Origin: Actinomadura sp. HBU206391
Lineage (GTDB): Bacteria; Actinomycetota; Actinomycetes; Streptosporangiales; Streptosporangiaceae
Length of the DNA: 35,013 nucleotides
Reading direction: 5' to 3'
NCBI RefSeq assembly: GCF_014323665.1
Contig: NZ_JABVEB010000056.1
Coordinates: 1-35,013, forward strand
Position numbers and translations under genes: made by a program. The notes beneath the pieces are model-generated. The model was not told the DNA's origin and ran no database searches. It saw only the letters and a program-made list of their open reading frames with translations. This document shows, one piece after another, positions 15,039-24,090 of this stretch. Within the stretch, counting starts at the first letter, position 1, and each line of letters opens with the position of its first letter.

Positions 15039-17258
15039 TCAGAGCCGATGGTCGAGAGCGGTGTGGCGCCGGCCGGCTCCCGCCGTGCGCACGGCAGCGG
15101 CGAGGGCCCGCCTGGATCCGGCCAGTACGACCAGTCGCTTGGCGCGGGTCACCGCGGTGTAGAGAAGGTTGCGCTGCAGCATCATCCAGGAGCTGGTCGT
15201 CAGCGGGATGACCACGGCCGGATACTCGCTGCCCTGCGAGCGGTGGATGGTCATGGCGTACGCGTGCGCCAGTTCGTCGAGTTCGGCGAAGTCGTAGTCG
15301 ACGCTCTCGTCCTCGTCGGTGCGTACCGTCAGCGTCTGGTCCTCCAGGGACAGGCCCGTCACCACGCCGACGGTGCCGTTGAACACGCCTGCCGCGCCCT
15401 TGTCGTAGTTGTTGCGCAGCTGGGTCACCTTGTCGCCGACGCGGAAGACGCGGCCGCCGTAACGCCGCTCGGGCCGCCCGTCGAGGTGCGGGGTGAGCGC
15501 GTTCTGCAGCAGCGTGTTGAGGTTCCCCGCACCCGCGGGCCCTCGGTGCATGGGCGTGAGCACCTGTACGTCGCGGCGCGGGTCTAGACCGAACCTGCGC
15601 GGGATGCGGCCGGCCACGATGTCGACGGTCAGTTCCGCGGTCGCCTCGGTGTCCTCGCAGGGGAACAGGAAGAAGTCGGGAAAGCCCTCGGTGCGCGGTG
15701 ATCGCCCGGCGTTGATGAGGTGGGCGTTGACGACGATGCCGGACTCCTGAGCCTGCCGAAAGATCTTGGTGAGCCGTACCCTCGGGATCGACCCGGCGGA
15801 CAGCAGGTCGCGCAGCACCTCGCCGGCGCCGACCGACGGCAGTTGGTCGACATCGCCCACCAGCAGCAGATGGGCGCCGCGTGCGACGGCCTTGACCAGC
15901 TTGTTGGCGAGGATCACGTCGACCATGGAGGTCTCGTCGACCACCACCAGATCGGCGTCGAGCGGGTCGTCCCGGTCGAACTTGGCGTCGCCGCCAGGCT
16001 GCAACTGCAGCAGCCGATGCACGGTGGCCGCCTTGTGCCCGGTCAGCTCGGCCAGCCGCTTGGCGGCCCGGCCTGTGGGCGCGACCAGCACGACCTCGGC
16101 CTTCTTGGCCTTGGCCAGTTCCACGATGGAACGTACGGTGAAGCTCTTCCCGCAGCCGGGGCCGCCGGTGAGCACCGCCACCTTGGCGGTGAGCGCGAGC
16201 CGTACGGCCTCCTCCTGCTCGGGAGCCAGCTGGTGTCCGGTGCGCTGTCGCAGCCAGGCAAGGGCCTTGGCCCAGTCGACGTTCTGGAACGCCGGCATCC
16301 GGTCCTGCTCGGTGCGCAGCAGTTCCAGCAGCCCACCGGCCAGGGATCGCTCGGCCCGGTGAAAGGGCACCAGGTAGACGGCGGGCACCTCACCGTCGCC
16401 CAGCGGGACCGTCTCCCTGACGACGCCCTCCGCGGCAACGAGCTCGGCCAGGCAGGGGCCGACCAGCTCGCGCGGCACGTCGAGGATCTTCCTCGCCGCA
16501 GTGATCAGGTTGGGCTCGGGAAGATAACAGTGGCCGTCGTCGGCCGCCTCGGACAGCGTGTACTGCAGGCCGGCCTTGATCCGTTCCGGGCTGTCGTGCG
16601 GGACGCCGACGGCGCGGGCGATGGCGTCGGCGGTCTTGAAGCCGATGCCCCACACGTCGGCCGCCAGCCGGTACGGCTCGTTGCGGACGACCGTGATCGA
16701 CTCCTCGCGGTACTGCTTGTAGATGCGCACGGCGAGGGAGGTGGACACGCCGTGGCCCTGCAGGAAGACCATGACCTCCTTGATGGCCTTCTGCTCCTCC
16801 CACGCGTCGGCGATGAGCTTGGAGCGCTTCGGGCCGAGCCCGTGCACCTCGGTCAGCCGGCCGGGCTCCTCCTCGATCACCCGCAGGATCTCGGTGCCGA
16901 AATGGTCCACCATCCGCTCGGCCATCTTCGGGCCGATGCCCTTGATCAGCCCGGAGCCCAGATAGCGGCGGATGCCCTGGATCGTGGCCGGCAGCACGGT
17001 GGTGTAGGAGTGCACCTCGAACTGACGCCCGTACTTCGGATGGGAGGTCCAGCGGCCGGTGAGCCGCAGGCTCTCACCGACCTGGGCGCCCAGCAGCGCA
17101 CCGACGACCGTGAGCAGATCGGTGCCCGAGCGTTCCGTCGCCACCCGGGCGATGGTGTAGCCCGTCTCGTCGTTGACGTAGGTGAATCGTTCGAGCACCG
17201 CTTCGAGTTCGCGCGTCTCGGGGGCGGCGGCCGGTCGTGTTCCCGTCACGATCGCCAT
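15039..17258 (-). CDS. recD2: RecD2-type ATP-dependent DNA helicase
   Basis: The 739-residue protein is a SF1B 5'-3' helicase. It has the RecD2 N-terminal OB and helix-hairpin-helix region (VLPATIQGIRRYLGSGLIKG), the Walker A GGPGCGKS at about 365-372, the VVVDETSMVD Walker B (motif II), motif III GDVDQLPSVGAG, motif V HRSQGSEYP and motif VI LLYTAVTRAKR. It is free of RecB and RecC and takes part in repair of stalled replication forks. ATG at 17258 is preferred to a TTG at 17267. The reverse strand has a long spurious frame, which I do not count. Confidence 0.96.
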   Translation of the reverse strand: MAIVTGTRPAAAPETRELEAVLERFTYVNDETGYTIARVATERSGTDLLTVVGALLGAQVGESLRLTGRWTSHPKYGRQFEVHSYTTVLPATIQGIRRYLGSGLIKGIGPKMAERMVDHFGTEILRVIEEEPGRLTEVHGLGPKRSKLIADAWEEQKAIKEVMVFLQGHGVSTSLAVRIYKQYREESITVVRNEPYRLAADVWGIGFKTADAIARAVGVPHDSPERIKAGLQYTLSEAADDGHCYLPEPNLITAARKILDVPRELVGPCLAELVAAEGVVRETVPLGDGEVPAVYLVPFHRAERSLAGGLLELLRTEQDRMPAFQNVDWAKALAWLRQRTGHQLAPEQEEAVRLALTAKVAVLTGGPGCGKSFTVRSIVELAKAKKAEVVLVAPTGRAAKRLAELTGHKAATVHRLLQLQPGGDAKFDRDDPLDADLVVVDETSMVDVILANKLVKAVARGAHLLLVGDVDQLPSVGAGEVLRDLLSAGSIPRVRLTKIFRQAQESGIVVNAHLINAGRSPRTEGFPDFFLFPCEDTEATAELTVDIVAGRIPRRFGLDPRRDVQVLTPMHRGPAGAGNLNTLLQNALTPHLDGRPERRYGGRVFRVGDKVTQLRNNYDKGAAGVFNGTVGVVTGLSLEDQTLTVRTDEDESVDYDFAELDELAHAYAMTIHRSQGSEYPAVVIPLTTSSWMMLQRNLLYTAVTRAKRLVVLAGSRRALAAAVRTAGAGRRHTALDHRL

Positions 17259-17573
17259 CTTGCCCAATTCCGTGGCCGAACACGATGATCACGGCCATGG
17301 TGTGACGATACGTACCCCTAGATAACTGATCGGTGGCGATCGTGGGACTTTGTTGGTCATTGGCCGTATCATCGAATGCGGGAGACCGTGGCCGTCCCGG
17401 TGATATGCGGCGTTTATTACATTAAGCGTAATTATGCATTAGCGACGCTTTCGCTAAGCGTAACGAGAAGCCTTTCCCGGCCGTGAAATGCTGCGATAGT
17501 TTGGTCTCGATACCAACTACTCTGTCGGCGCAGCCTGACGAGTGTCGGCGGATGTCTGTTCTAAGGAGAAACC
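17259..17573. other. GC-poor regulatory gap between recD2 and DUF397
   Basis: This 315-base stretch contains the repeat and hairpin cluster at 17423-17463, a further small inverted repeat TTGGT-ctcgat-ACCAA near 17501-17516 and AAGGAG before the DUF397 start. Its AT content is clearly above that of the flanking genes. No gene is seen. Confidence 0.6.
17423..17463. promoter_or_regulatory. Candidate operator: direct and inverted repeats
   Basis: TAAGCGTAA occurs at 17423-17431 and again at 17455-17463, 32 bases apart, about three helical turns. Between them TTAGCGA and TCGCTAA (17439-17457) form a perfect 7-bp inverted repeat with a five-base loop. The unit lies about 110 bases before the DUF397 start, in an AT-rich stretch. 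Confidence 0.55.
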
Positions 17574-17780
17574 ATGAGCACTTCAGTTGGCATGCCCGCA
17601 TGGCGGAAGAGCAGCCGTAGCAGCGACCCGGCCATCGCCGCGTGCGTCGAGGTCGCGGCGATCGGTGAGGAGCGGGCGGTCCGCGACTCCAAGAACCCGG
17701 GTGGTCCTCAGCTCGCCTTCTCGGTCACCGAGTGGCGGACCTTCATGGCCGCCATCAAGGGCAATGAATTCGAGCTCTGA
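17574..17780 (+). CDS. DUF397 protein
   Basis: The 68-residue product has the DUF397 signature: PAWRKSSRSS, CVEVAAIG, VRDSKNPGGPQLAFSVTEWRTFMAAI. AAGGAG precedes the ATG at normal spacing. DUF397 proteins are abundant in mycelial actinobacteria, usually beside an XRE-family regulator with DUF5753; BldB-like and Whi-J-like pairs are examples of the family's developmental role. Here no XRE gene is adjacent within the window; the neighbour downstream is another DUF397 gene on the opposite strand. It may pair with an unlinked regulator. Confidence 0.93.
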   Translation: MSTSVGMPAWRKSSRSSDPAIAACVEVAAIGEERAVRDSKNPGGPQLAFSVTEWRTFMAAIKGNEFEL

Positions 17781-17808
17781 AGCGAACATGCCTGGGAGGC
17801 GTGGTGCT

Positions 17809-18051
17809 TCATCCGGCCGCGCCTCCGTTCGTACCGCAAGTCGGCAAATCGAATTTCCCCCGTTTTGTTTCTGTGAACAATGTGCACAAGGTGGCAGTGC
17901 TGAAAATGAGCACCGGGCCATCGACGTCCTTACTGTCCCGCACCGCACAGTAGACGCCCAGCAAAGCTATGCTGACGCAACCGCCGCTACCTGAGTCGGA
18001 CCGGCTGCTCTTGCGCCATGAGGCATTGTTCAGCTCCTCTTGACTGACCAT
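17809..18051 (-). CDS. DUF397 protein (second copy, convergent)
   Basis: The 80-residue product has the signature ASWRKSSRSDSGSGGCVSIA, a VRDSKDVDGPVLIFS block and a TLFTETKRGKF end that matches the first copy in pattern but not in sequence. It ends 28 bases from the stop of the first DUF397 gene. Its N-terminus (MVSQEELNN) follows GAAGAAGGA with little spacing, so a downstream start cannot be excluded. The extra C-terminal Gly/Ala-rich residues after FDLP suggest slight extension or drift. Again no XRE partner is adjacent. Confidence 0.88.
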   Translation of the reverse strand: MVSQEELNNASWRKSSRSDSGSGGCVSIALLGVYCAVRDSKDVDGPVLIFSTATLCTLFTETKRGKFDLPTCGTNGGAAG

Positions 18052-18442
18052 TCCTTCTTCCGCTCTGAAGCAGCATCACCAATGGCCGCGAGAAGACGGG
18101 ACGGTATGTCCGCTGGAGGCTCGGGACCTCAGAGCTGCTCACCTGGTCATACGAATTAGTTTCCCTCTCAGGCAGTAAAATCGCATGGCGATATGCGGGG
18201 TAGGAAATATACCTACTGCACTATACGTCGGAAGGTCTATCTTGTCCACATGTCGACCTAGTGCCAGATCGTTGCCCAGGTAGCGTCCAAAATGGCATTT
18301 TGCGAACGACCCAATCCAATGTTTCGCGATAACCCTGGGCGTTGCCCGTCTTAACCGGCCGGATTGGCTCGCGATTCAAAATGCCTTACCGAGTGGCCGG
18401 CGGGGCCCCGTGGCAGGCTTCTGGACCCCGCCGCTCGGCCGA
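18052..18442. other. GC-poor intergenic stretch before the conflict locus
   Basis: This 391-base gap is AT-richer than its neighbours. It should hold the promoter of the second DUF397 gene. The right end carries the hairpin at 18395-18440. I looked for a short precursor peptide ending in F-x-S-x-x (expected if an FxsA gene were here) and found none on either strand. Confidence 0.55.
18395..18440 (-). terminator. Hairpin downstream of the FxsT-like gene
   Basis: GGCCG plus GCGGGG (18395-18405) pairs with CCCCGC (18426-18431) and CGGCC (18436-18440) with a four-base bulge. It lies just past the stop codon of the minus-strand operon. No U-tract is seen. Confidence 0.45.
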
Positions 18443-21400
18443 TCAGACGGCGATCGGGAAGATGTCACAGTCGGCGCGGATGCCACGACGGGCCGAAATC
18501 ACGGCCGGGTGACTGTCGCCGAGCCTCCTGTGCAACCTGGCCATCGCGTCGGCGAGTCGTGTCTCCGCATCGGACTCCCGACCCACGGCCCGCAGATCGA
18601 GCGCGTAGTTGAGAGCACAGGCCAGAGTGGTGGGGTGGTCATCTCCCAGAGACCGCTGAGCGCGTTCCAGTGACTCGAGATCAAGCCTGAGTGCCGCCTC
18701 GAACTCTCCGAGAGCGTGAAGGTCGCTGGCCAGATTGATCGAGCAGACGATGCTTCGTGGGTGATTCGCCCCGAGTACTTCGGTGAGGGTCGCGAGTGCG
18801 GCTTCGTCGGTCTCGCGTGCCTCCGTCACCTGGCCGTCCAGTCGTAGAGCCACGGCCAGATTCACATGGGCACTGGGAGTGTTCGGGTGCTTTGGCCCGA
18901 ACATGGCTTCGTATTGTTTGATGGTGTCCCTGGCGAGCGAAATGGAATCGGAGAGGTCACCGACCTGTCGAAGGTTGACCGCGTGGTTCATCGCCGCGGC
19001 CACGGTGCTCGGGTGCAGCTGACCGTAACGACCGCGCAACAGGGTCATCGCCTGCTCTGACAGTTCCAGGGCGCGATCATGTTCACCGGCTTTCCGTTCC
19101 ATGACCGACATGATCGTGAGACCCTCGGCCAGTCCCGCGGAACCGGGTTCGTGGATCTTCTCGAGATACCTGATGTGCTGACGCATGGTGTCGCGGCCCT
19201 CGACATATCGGCCTGACTCCATCTCGTCCACCGCGATCGAGGCCAGCGAACCCACCGTTCTCGGGTGATTGTCGCCGAACAGATTGACCAATCGCTGGTA
19301 AGTGTCGCGATCGTGCTCCAGTGCACGCTCTGGATCGCCGGTCAGCCGCAGGTCGATGGCGTACAGGTGTGCCTGCAACAACGTACTGGGGTCGTCCTGG
19401 CCGAACCGGCGTACAAGAATGTCGAAGGATTGCTTGTCAAGTTCAAGTGCCTGAGCGAACTCGCCGAGATAGCGCAGGTCGCCTCCGACGAACTGCTGTG
19501 CCTCGAGAGTCCGCTCGTCCTCCATGCCCTGACTCGACGCGAGGCTGTCGCGGACTCGCACGTGGTGCTCGTAGGCCTCGCGGAAGCGGCCGCCCAGCCG
19601 CAGCGCCCGGCCCAGGTGCAGGCCGGCCGTCAGCGTCTGCTCATGGTCGGCGCCGAGCCTTTCGGTCCAGGTGTCGACGGCTTTCTGCGCCAGGCTGAGG
19701 AAGCCCTGGTGGTCACCCCACTGATAGAGGAACTGGATCTGGTTCAGCACGAGCTGGCGGGCCCACGCGTCGTCGCACTCGACGATGTCGGAGTGCAGCA
19801 CGTGTGGCAGGAGGTCCGCGTAATGGGGCCAGTGGGCGGAGAGTTCCGGGGCGTTCGGATCCGCCTGGGCGAGCAGCTGATGGCCGCAGTGCCGGAGCTC
19901 GGCCGCCTCCTGAGGGGTCATCTGGCCGACGAGCACGCGCTGCACGAGGCGGTGCAGCATGATCGTGTTGTGCTTGTGGCTGAGCTTGGCCAGCGCGTAC
20001 TGGTTGATGGCGCGCACGGCCCGGCCCAGCTTGACCGGGTCGGACAGCACCTCCATCAGCTCCGGCGGCCCGTCGACGTTGCGGGTGCCGCTCAGCAGCC
20101 GGCGCGAGATCGGCTCGGGCGCGAAGAAGGCGCAGATCTGGAGCAACTGCAGGGCGCCGGGATCGGTGTTGCGCAACTGGTCGAGCGACACGTTCCACGC
20201 CGCTGCGACCGGCAGCTCGTAGGCGGCCGGGGCGGCGTCGTGCAGAAGTTCGGCGGCCTTGTCGTGCTTCTCGCGGAACAGGTGCAGGTACTCCGCCACC
20301 GGCATGCCCGTCTCGGACAGCCACACCGCCGCCTGCTCGATGGCGAGTGGCAGGTCGCCGAGCAGGTGGGCCAGTTCGTTGGCGTCGTCGGCGTCGAGTT
20401 CCGGGCCGCGCAACCGGAGCAGCGCGATGCTCTCGTCACGGGCGAAGACGTCGACCTCGAGTGAACTGGCCACGCTGGTCCACGCCTGGTTGCGCGAGGT
20501 GACAAGGATCTTGCCGGCGCCGTTGGTGGGAAAGAAGTCCTGGACCTCTTCGAGTTGCTCGGCGTTGTCGAAGACGAGCAGCCAGTTGCGATAGGGGCGG
20601 CCCAGCCGCAGCGCCTCTCGAACCGCCGGCACTGCGACGTTGACCTCGGTGCTGACCGGTAGCCCCATCTGGACCGCCAGTTCCGCCAGGCTCTGCTGGA
20701 TCTGCCCGGGGCGTTCCGAAGGGATCCACCAGATCAGGTCATAGTCCCGAGTATGGCGATAAACGTATTCTATGGCGATTTGCGACTTTCCGACGCCGCC
20801 CATTCCGTGCAGTGCCTCCGGTAGCACGGCGGTCGTTCCATGGGAGAGCCGCTGGTGAAGAGTTTCCAGCAGCGCTTCCCGGCCGGTGAAGCTCCTATTT
20901 CGCGGAGGGACATTCCCCCATATAGGAGGTGGGTCAGAGGGGCTGCGCTCTGCCGCCGGGGGCATGGTGCGGATCGTCACGCCGACTCCAAGGGGGGTTT
21001 TGCTATCTATGTCCCGGTCATCGGCCGAGCCTGATTTGGCGGGACGGTGACCATCACCAAGTGCCTGTTCGTCGATCGTTCGCATGGAGCCATTATTTCC
21101 AGTTTTGGATCTTCTTTGCGGGCGACTCGACACATCAGAACGAAGATTTGACATCGAGAACTCGCCCTTGCGATCCACGCCCAAGGTCGCGGATTGCAGG
21201 GCGAGGTCCAAATTCTGTGCGGGCCGGAGGTAGGGCCCGGCGAGTGCCCTGAACGCGTGCAGCATGGGTTCGGCGAACGGCACGAGGTCGGCGGTCATGA
21301 CCGGGGCCGCCGCTCGCTGCGGCGCCACGACCATGTCACGCAGTTCCCGCAGTACGCCCACCCTCGCGCCGAGATGCTCGGCGACGGTCATGAGCACCCT

Positions 21401-22969
21401 GCTCGTCTCGGACCGGCGTCCGGCGGCCAGCAGCTCGGCACGGGTACCGGGCAGGAAGTCGTAGGTGACCTTGTCGACGGCCTCGGCGTCGTGTCCGCCG
21501 ACCGGTCTGATCCGCTGGAGCAGGCCGCTGCCGACCAGTTCGGTCAGATCGGCCGGTCGTGACCCCGGCAGCATGGTGCGCTGCACGAGTCGCATCACCG
21601 GGAGGTTCAAGGGTGCGGCGGCCAGGTGGACGGCCAGCTCGTAGACGGTCGGCGGCACAGCGGCGCGGAATCGCCGCACCAGCTCGGCGGGCGAGAGGTC
21701 GATCTCCTCCTCGACGGTCATCGGCGGGATCGAGTCGTCGCCGGCCACGTCCGGTGCCCATGGAGCCGGGTTCTCGGGGCAGAGGGTGACCGGGCCGTGC
21801 CACCCGAGGTCGGTACCGGCGACGAAACGGGCCCATCCGGCCAGCTGCCGTGGGCCCAGCTCGAGTACGGGAACGCACACCTCGCCGGGCGGCGCCGTGC
21901 GGAAGGCGGCTGTCCCGAGCGCGGACAGCGAGACCTGGTAGCGGGTGTTCGCCAGCGCCGGGCCGGACGTGTGCAGTCTGGCCGCCAGCGCCGTGATGCC
22001 GGTGCGGCGCCACTGCCGGGGCGGCAGCATCTGCACGACGGCCACCGGGAAACACCTCGCCCACCGCCCGAGAGCCGACTGGGCCGCGCCCGCGTGCCAC
22101 GCGTCGCCCACGCCGTCGGACAGGACGAGGATGATCCTGCGTTCGTGCCGCCCGAGGCCCGGCAGTGAGGCCGCGGGAAGCCGCCGGGCCGCCTCGCCGG
22201 TGCCGCGCAGGGTGAGGGACGCCGGTTCGGTGCCGTCGGTGTCGAGCAGGTGAATCCGGATGTGCCGGAAGGCGCCGACCGTCGCGATCTCTTCGATCAG
22301 CTGGTCGGCCACCGGGCGATGCAGGGTCGCGAACCGGCTGTCGTCCACGACGACGTCGAGTTCGAGCCATCGTTCCCGCACCGGCCGCTGTTCGGGCAGC
22401 CACAGACCGTCCTCGGCGGCGCGCTCGGCGGTCGCCTCGTCGTCGAGCTCGGTCTGGGTGCGCGAATCGGTCGTCCGCTTGAACGGGCGCAGCGCGTGGG
22501 CCAGCCGCCGCCGGTTCAGCAGCGGCGGTACGCCCGCGAAGGGATCCTCGTCGAGGCGGCCGATCAGCGCCGCTGGGGGCCGCCAGATCCGTGGCCGCGC
22601 CTGCAGCGAGCTCCAGACCGGGTCATCCGCGGTCGCCGGCGTTGTGCCGTCGGGCCCTTCTCCGAGCGGTTCGGCCTGATCGGTCCCGACCGGCCCGTCG
22701 CTCCGGCCGGTGGCGGAGGGCGGGTCGGGCGCGGCCGGTGAGCCCTCCGTTGAGGGCGGCTCCGCGGACGAGCCGGCGGCGGTCGCCGGCCGCCCGCCGG
22801 GTGACCGCTCACCCTCGGGCGTGCGATCCTCGTCGACGGGCCGTGCCATGGCCGCCTGTTGCGCGGCCAGCCAGAGCGCGTCGGCCATCTCATGTGAGAT
22901 GGGCTGATCGCCCGGTGTCGCGGGGCGCTCCGCGTTCCGGGCCGGGGGATCGGGGGCCCGGCCCGTCAC
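18443..22969 (-). CDS. FxsT-like multidomain protein: SAV_2336/vWA-like + NB-ARC + TPR
   Basis: This 1508-residue protein starts with a GTG that overlaps the MoxR stop (GTGA). Residues 1-150 are a Pro/Ala/Gly-rich disordered region. About 200-590 is a SAV_2336-type domain whose beta-strand LELDVVVDDS (about 202-211) and LVLSDG (about 281-286) look like a vWA-type Rossmann core. A disordered, less GC-rich linker (600-690) follows. Then comes an NB-ARC ATPase with Walker A GMGGVGKS (722-729), Walker B LLVFDN (797-802), SRN and GDLPLAIE (871-878). The last 380 residues hold about nine 42-residue TPRs of the kinesin-light-chain type (for example GANHPRSIVCSINLASDL). Proteins of this kind are called FxsT when near FxsA/FxsB, but neither is present. 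I infer a sensor/scaffold switch that oligomerises on activation. Confidence 0.85.
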   Translation of the reverse strand: MTGRAPDPPARNAERPATPGDQPISHEMADALWLAAQQAAMARPVDEDRTPEGERSPGGRPATAAGSSAEPPSTEGSPAAPDPPSATGRSDGPVGTDQAEPLGEGPDGTTPATADDPVWSSLQARPRIWRPPAALIGRLDEDPFAGVPPLLNRRRLAHALRPFKRTTDSRTQTELDDEATAERAAEDGLWLPEQRPVRERWLELDVVVDDSRFATLHRPVADQLIEEIATVGAFRHIRIHLLDTDGTEPASLTLRGTGEAARRLPAASLPGLGRHERRIILVLSDGVGDAWHAGAAQSALGRWARCFPVAVVQMLPPRQWRRTGITALAARLHTSGPALANTRYQVSLSALGTAAFRTAPPGEVCVPVLELGPRQLAGWARFVAGTDLGWHGPVTLCPENPAPWAPDVAGDDSIPPMTVEEEIDLSPAELVRRFRAAVPPTVYELAVHLAAAPLNLPVMRLVQRTMLPGSRPADLTELVGSGLLQRIRPVGGHDAEAVDKVTYDFLPGTRAELLAAGRRSETSRVLMTVAEHLGARVGVLRELRDMVVAPQRAAAPVMTADLVPFAEPMLHAFRALAGPYLRPAQNLDLALQSATLGVDRKGEFSMSNLRSDVSSRPQRRSKTGNNGSMRTIDEQALGDGHRPAKSGSADDRDIDSKTPLGVGVTIRTMPPAAERSPSDPPPIWGNVPPRNRSFTGREALLETLHQRLSHGTTAVLPEALHGMGGVGKSQIAIEYVYRHTRDYDLIWWIPSERPGQIQQSLAELAVQMGLPVSTEVNVAVPAVREALRLGRPYRNWLLVFDNAEQLEEVQDFFPTNGAGKILVTSRNQAWTSVASSLEVDVFARDESIALLRLRGPELDADDANELAHLLGDLPLAIEQAAVWLSETGMPVAEYLHLFREKHDKAAELLHDAAPAAYELPVAAAWNVSLDQLRNTDPGALQLLQICAFFAPEPISRRLLSGTRNVDGPPELMEVLSDPVKLGRAVRAINQYALAKLSHKHNTIMLHRLVQRVLVGQMTPQEAAELRHCGHQLLAQADPNAPELSAHWPHYADLLPHVLHSDIVECDDAWARQLVLNQIQFLYQWGDHQGFLSLAQKAVDTWTERLGADHEQTLTAGLHLGRALRLGGRFREAYEHHVRVRDSLASSQGMEDERTLEAQQFVGGDLRYLGEFAQALELDKQSFDILVRRFGQDDPSTLLQAHLYAIDLRLTGDPERALEHDRDTYQRLVNLFGDNHPRTVGSLASIAVDEMESGRYVEGRDTMRQHIRYLEKIHEPGSAGLAEGLTIMSVMERKAGEHDRALELSEQAMTLLRGRYGQLHPSTVAAAMNHAVNLRQVGDLSDSISLARDTIKQYEAMFGPKHPNTPSAHVNLAVALRLDGQVTEARETDEAALATLTEVLGANHPRSIVCSINLASDLHALGEFEAALRLDLESLERAQRSLGDDHPTTLACALNYALDLRAVGRESDAETRLADAMARLHRRLGDSHPAVISARRGIRADCDIFPIAV

Positions 22970-24090
22970 TCCGGTGCCGTCTCTGGGCTGAGGCGCTGCC
23001 AGACGAGATCGAGCAGGCGCTTCCAGGAGTCGTCTTTCGCATAGGCGCCCGAGGTCGCCAGGAAGAAGGCGTTGAGAAGCTGGTCCGCGGCCATCTCATG
23101 ATGCACCCGGCGGTACTCCATGAAGTCGCGGATCAGCTGTGCCGCGCTCGCGTCGGGCTGCCTGGTGAAATGGGCGGCCACCAGGCTCGCCAGGCCATTC
23201 TCGTCGGGCTGTTCCATGGAGAACTGAATACAGCGGCGCATGAACGCCGGTGGGAATTCCCGCTCGCCGTTACTTGTGATGACGATGATCGGGAAGGCTT
23301 TGCAGCGGACGTGACCCTTCGCGATGGTGGCCTTTTCGTCCGGGTCTGCGGTATGGACCTCGACGTCGGGTTCTCGGGGAGCCGCTCTGATCAGTGCCGG
23401 AATTCGATATTCGCCTTCCTCGAAGACGTCCAGCAGATCATTCGGCAGGTCTATGTCGCTTTTGTCGAGTTCGTCGATGAGGAGCACGCGGGGCAGTTCG
23501 TACGGCAGCAATGCGGTGCCGAGCGGGCCGAGCTGTACGTATTCGCCGATGCGCGAGCCCGCCGGGTCGCCGTCCTCGGGCCGAGCCTCCGCGAGTTGCC
23601 GCGCGGTCGCCGCGTCCTGCGCCCGGCCGATCGCGTCGTACTCGTACAGCCCCTCGCGAAGGGTGCTACGGCTGCTGATCGACCAGCGCAACACCGTGCC
23701 GAGGCGAAGTTCGCGGGTGATCTGGTAGGCGAGGCTGGACTTGCCGACGCCGGGCCTCCCGGTGACCAGGAGCGGGCGGCGCAGGAACATCGCGGCGTTG
23801 ACGGCCTCGACCTCGCCGCGTGCGGGCTGCCGCACCGTGAGGTTCTCGAGAGCACCGAGTCTGCGGTCGAGATCTCGATCGTCGTGCGGAGGCGCCGGTC
23901 GCGCGGGGCCGCCCTCGAAGGCCCGCCATGGCGGGGGCGGCGGCAGTAGTTGGCCCAGCTCGATGTCGCGCAGCGGCCGCCCGGTGCCACGGTAGATCCA
24001 CCAGCCGGGCCGGGGCGGCTCGGCTGGGGCGCCGCCCGCACCGTTCTGGGCATAGGCGGAGGGTGCACCGGGCCGCTCGTCAGCGCTCAT
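22966..24090 (-). CDS. MoxR-like AAA+ ATPase
   Basis: The 374-residue protein has Walker A GRPGVGKS at about 111-118, Walker B VLLIDELDK at about 202-210 with the DLLDVFEEGEYRIP follow-on typical of MoxR, sensor-1 TSNGEREFPPAF at about 272-283, and the Arg finger in RRC after it. MoxR ATPases usually work with a vWA-domain protein and remodel partner complexes. The N-terminal 60 residues are Pro-rich. It overlaps the FxsT-like gene by GTGA and is separated by 172 bases from the VMAP-like gene, so it may have its own promoter. In VMAP-type conflict systems, vWA, MoxR and VMAP are the three required parts. Confidence 0.92.
   Translation of the reverse strand: MSADERPGAPSAYAQNGAGGAPAEPPRPGWWIYRGTGRPLRDIELGQLLPPPPPWRAFEGGPARPAPPHDDRDLDRRLGALENLTVRQPARGEVEAVNAAMFLRRPLLVTGRPGVGKSSLAYQITRELRLGTVLRWSISSRSTLREGLYEYDAIGRAQDAATARQLAEARPEDGDPAGSRIGEYVQLGPLGTALLPYELPRVLLIDELDKSDIDLPNDLLDVFEEGEYRIPALIRAAPREPDVEVHTADPDEKATIAKGHVRCKAFPIIVITSNGEREFPPAFMRRCIQFSMEQPDENGLASLVAAHFTRQPDASAAQLIRDFMEYRRVHHEMAADQLLNAFFLATSGAYAKDDSWKRLLDLVWQRLSPETAPE

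Noticed and set aside
15720..17288. 522-codon open frame on the plus strand over recD2
   Set aside because: It is the reverse-strand shadow of a gene with clear helicase motifs; high GC keeps such frames open. The translation has no domain.
18052..18442. Possible FxSxx-type precursor peptide or a small RNA near the FxsT-like gene
   Set aside because: Short frames exist (one starts near 18082), but none ends in F-x-S-x-x and no stable RNA fold stands out.
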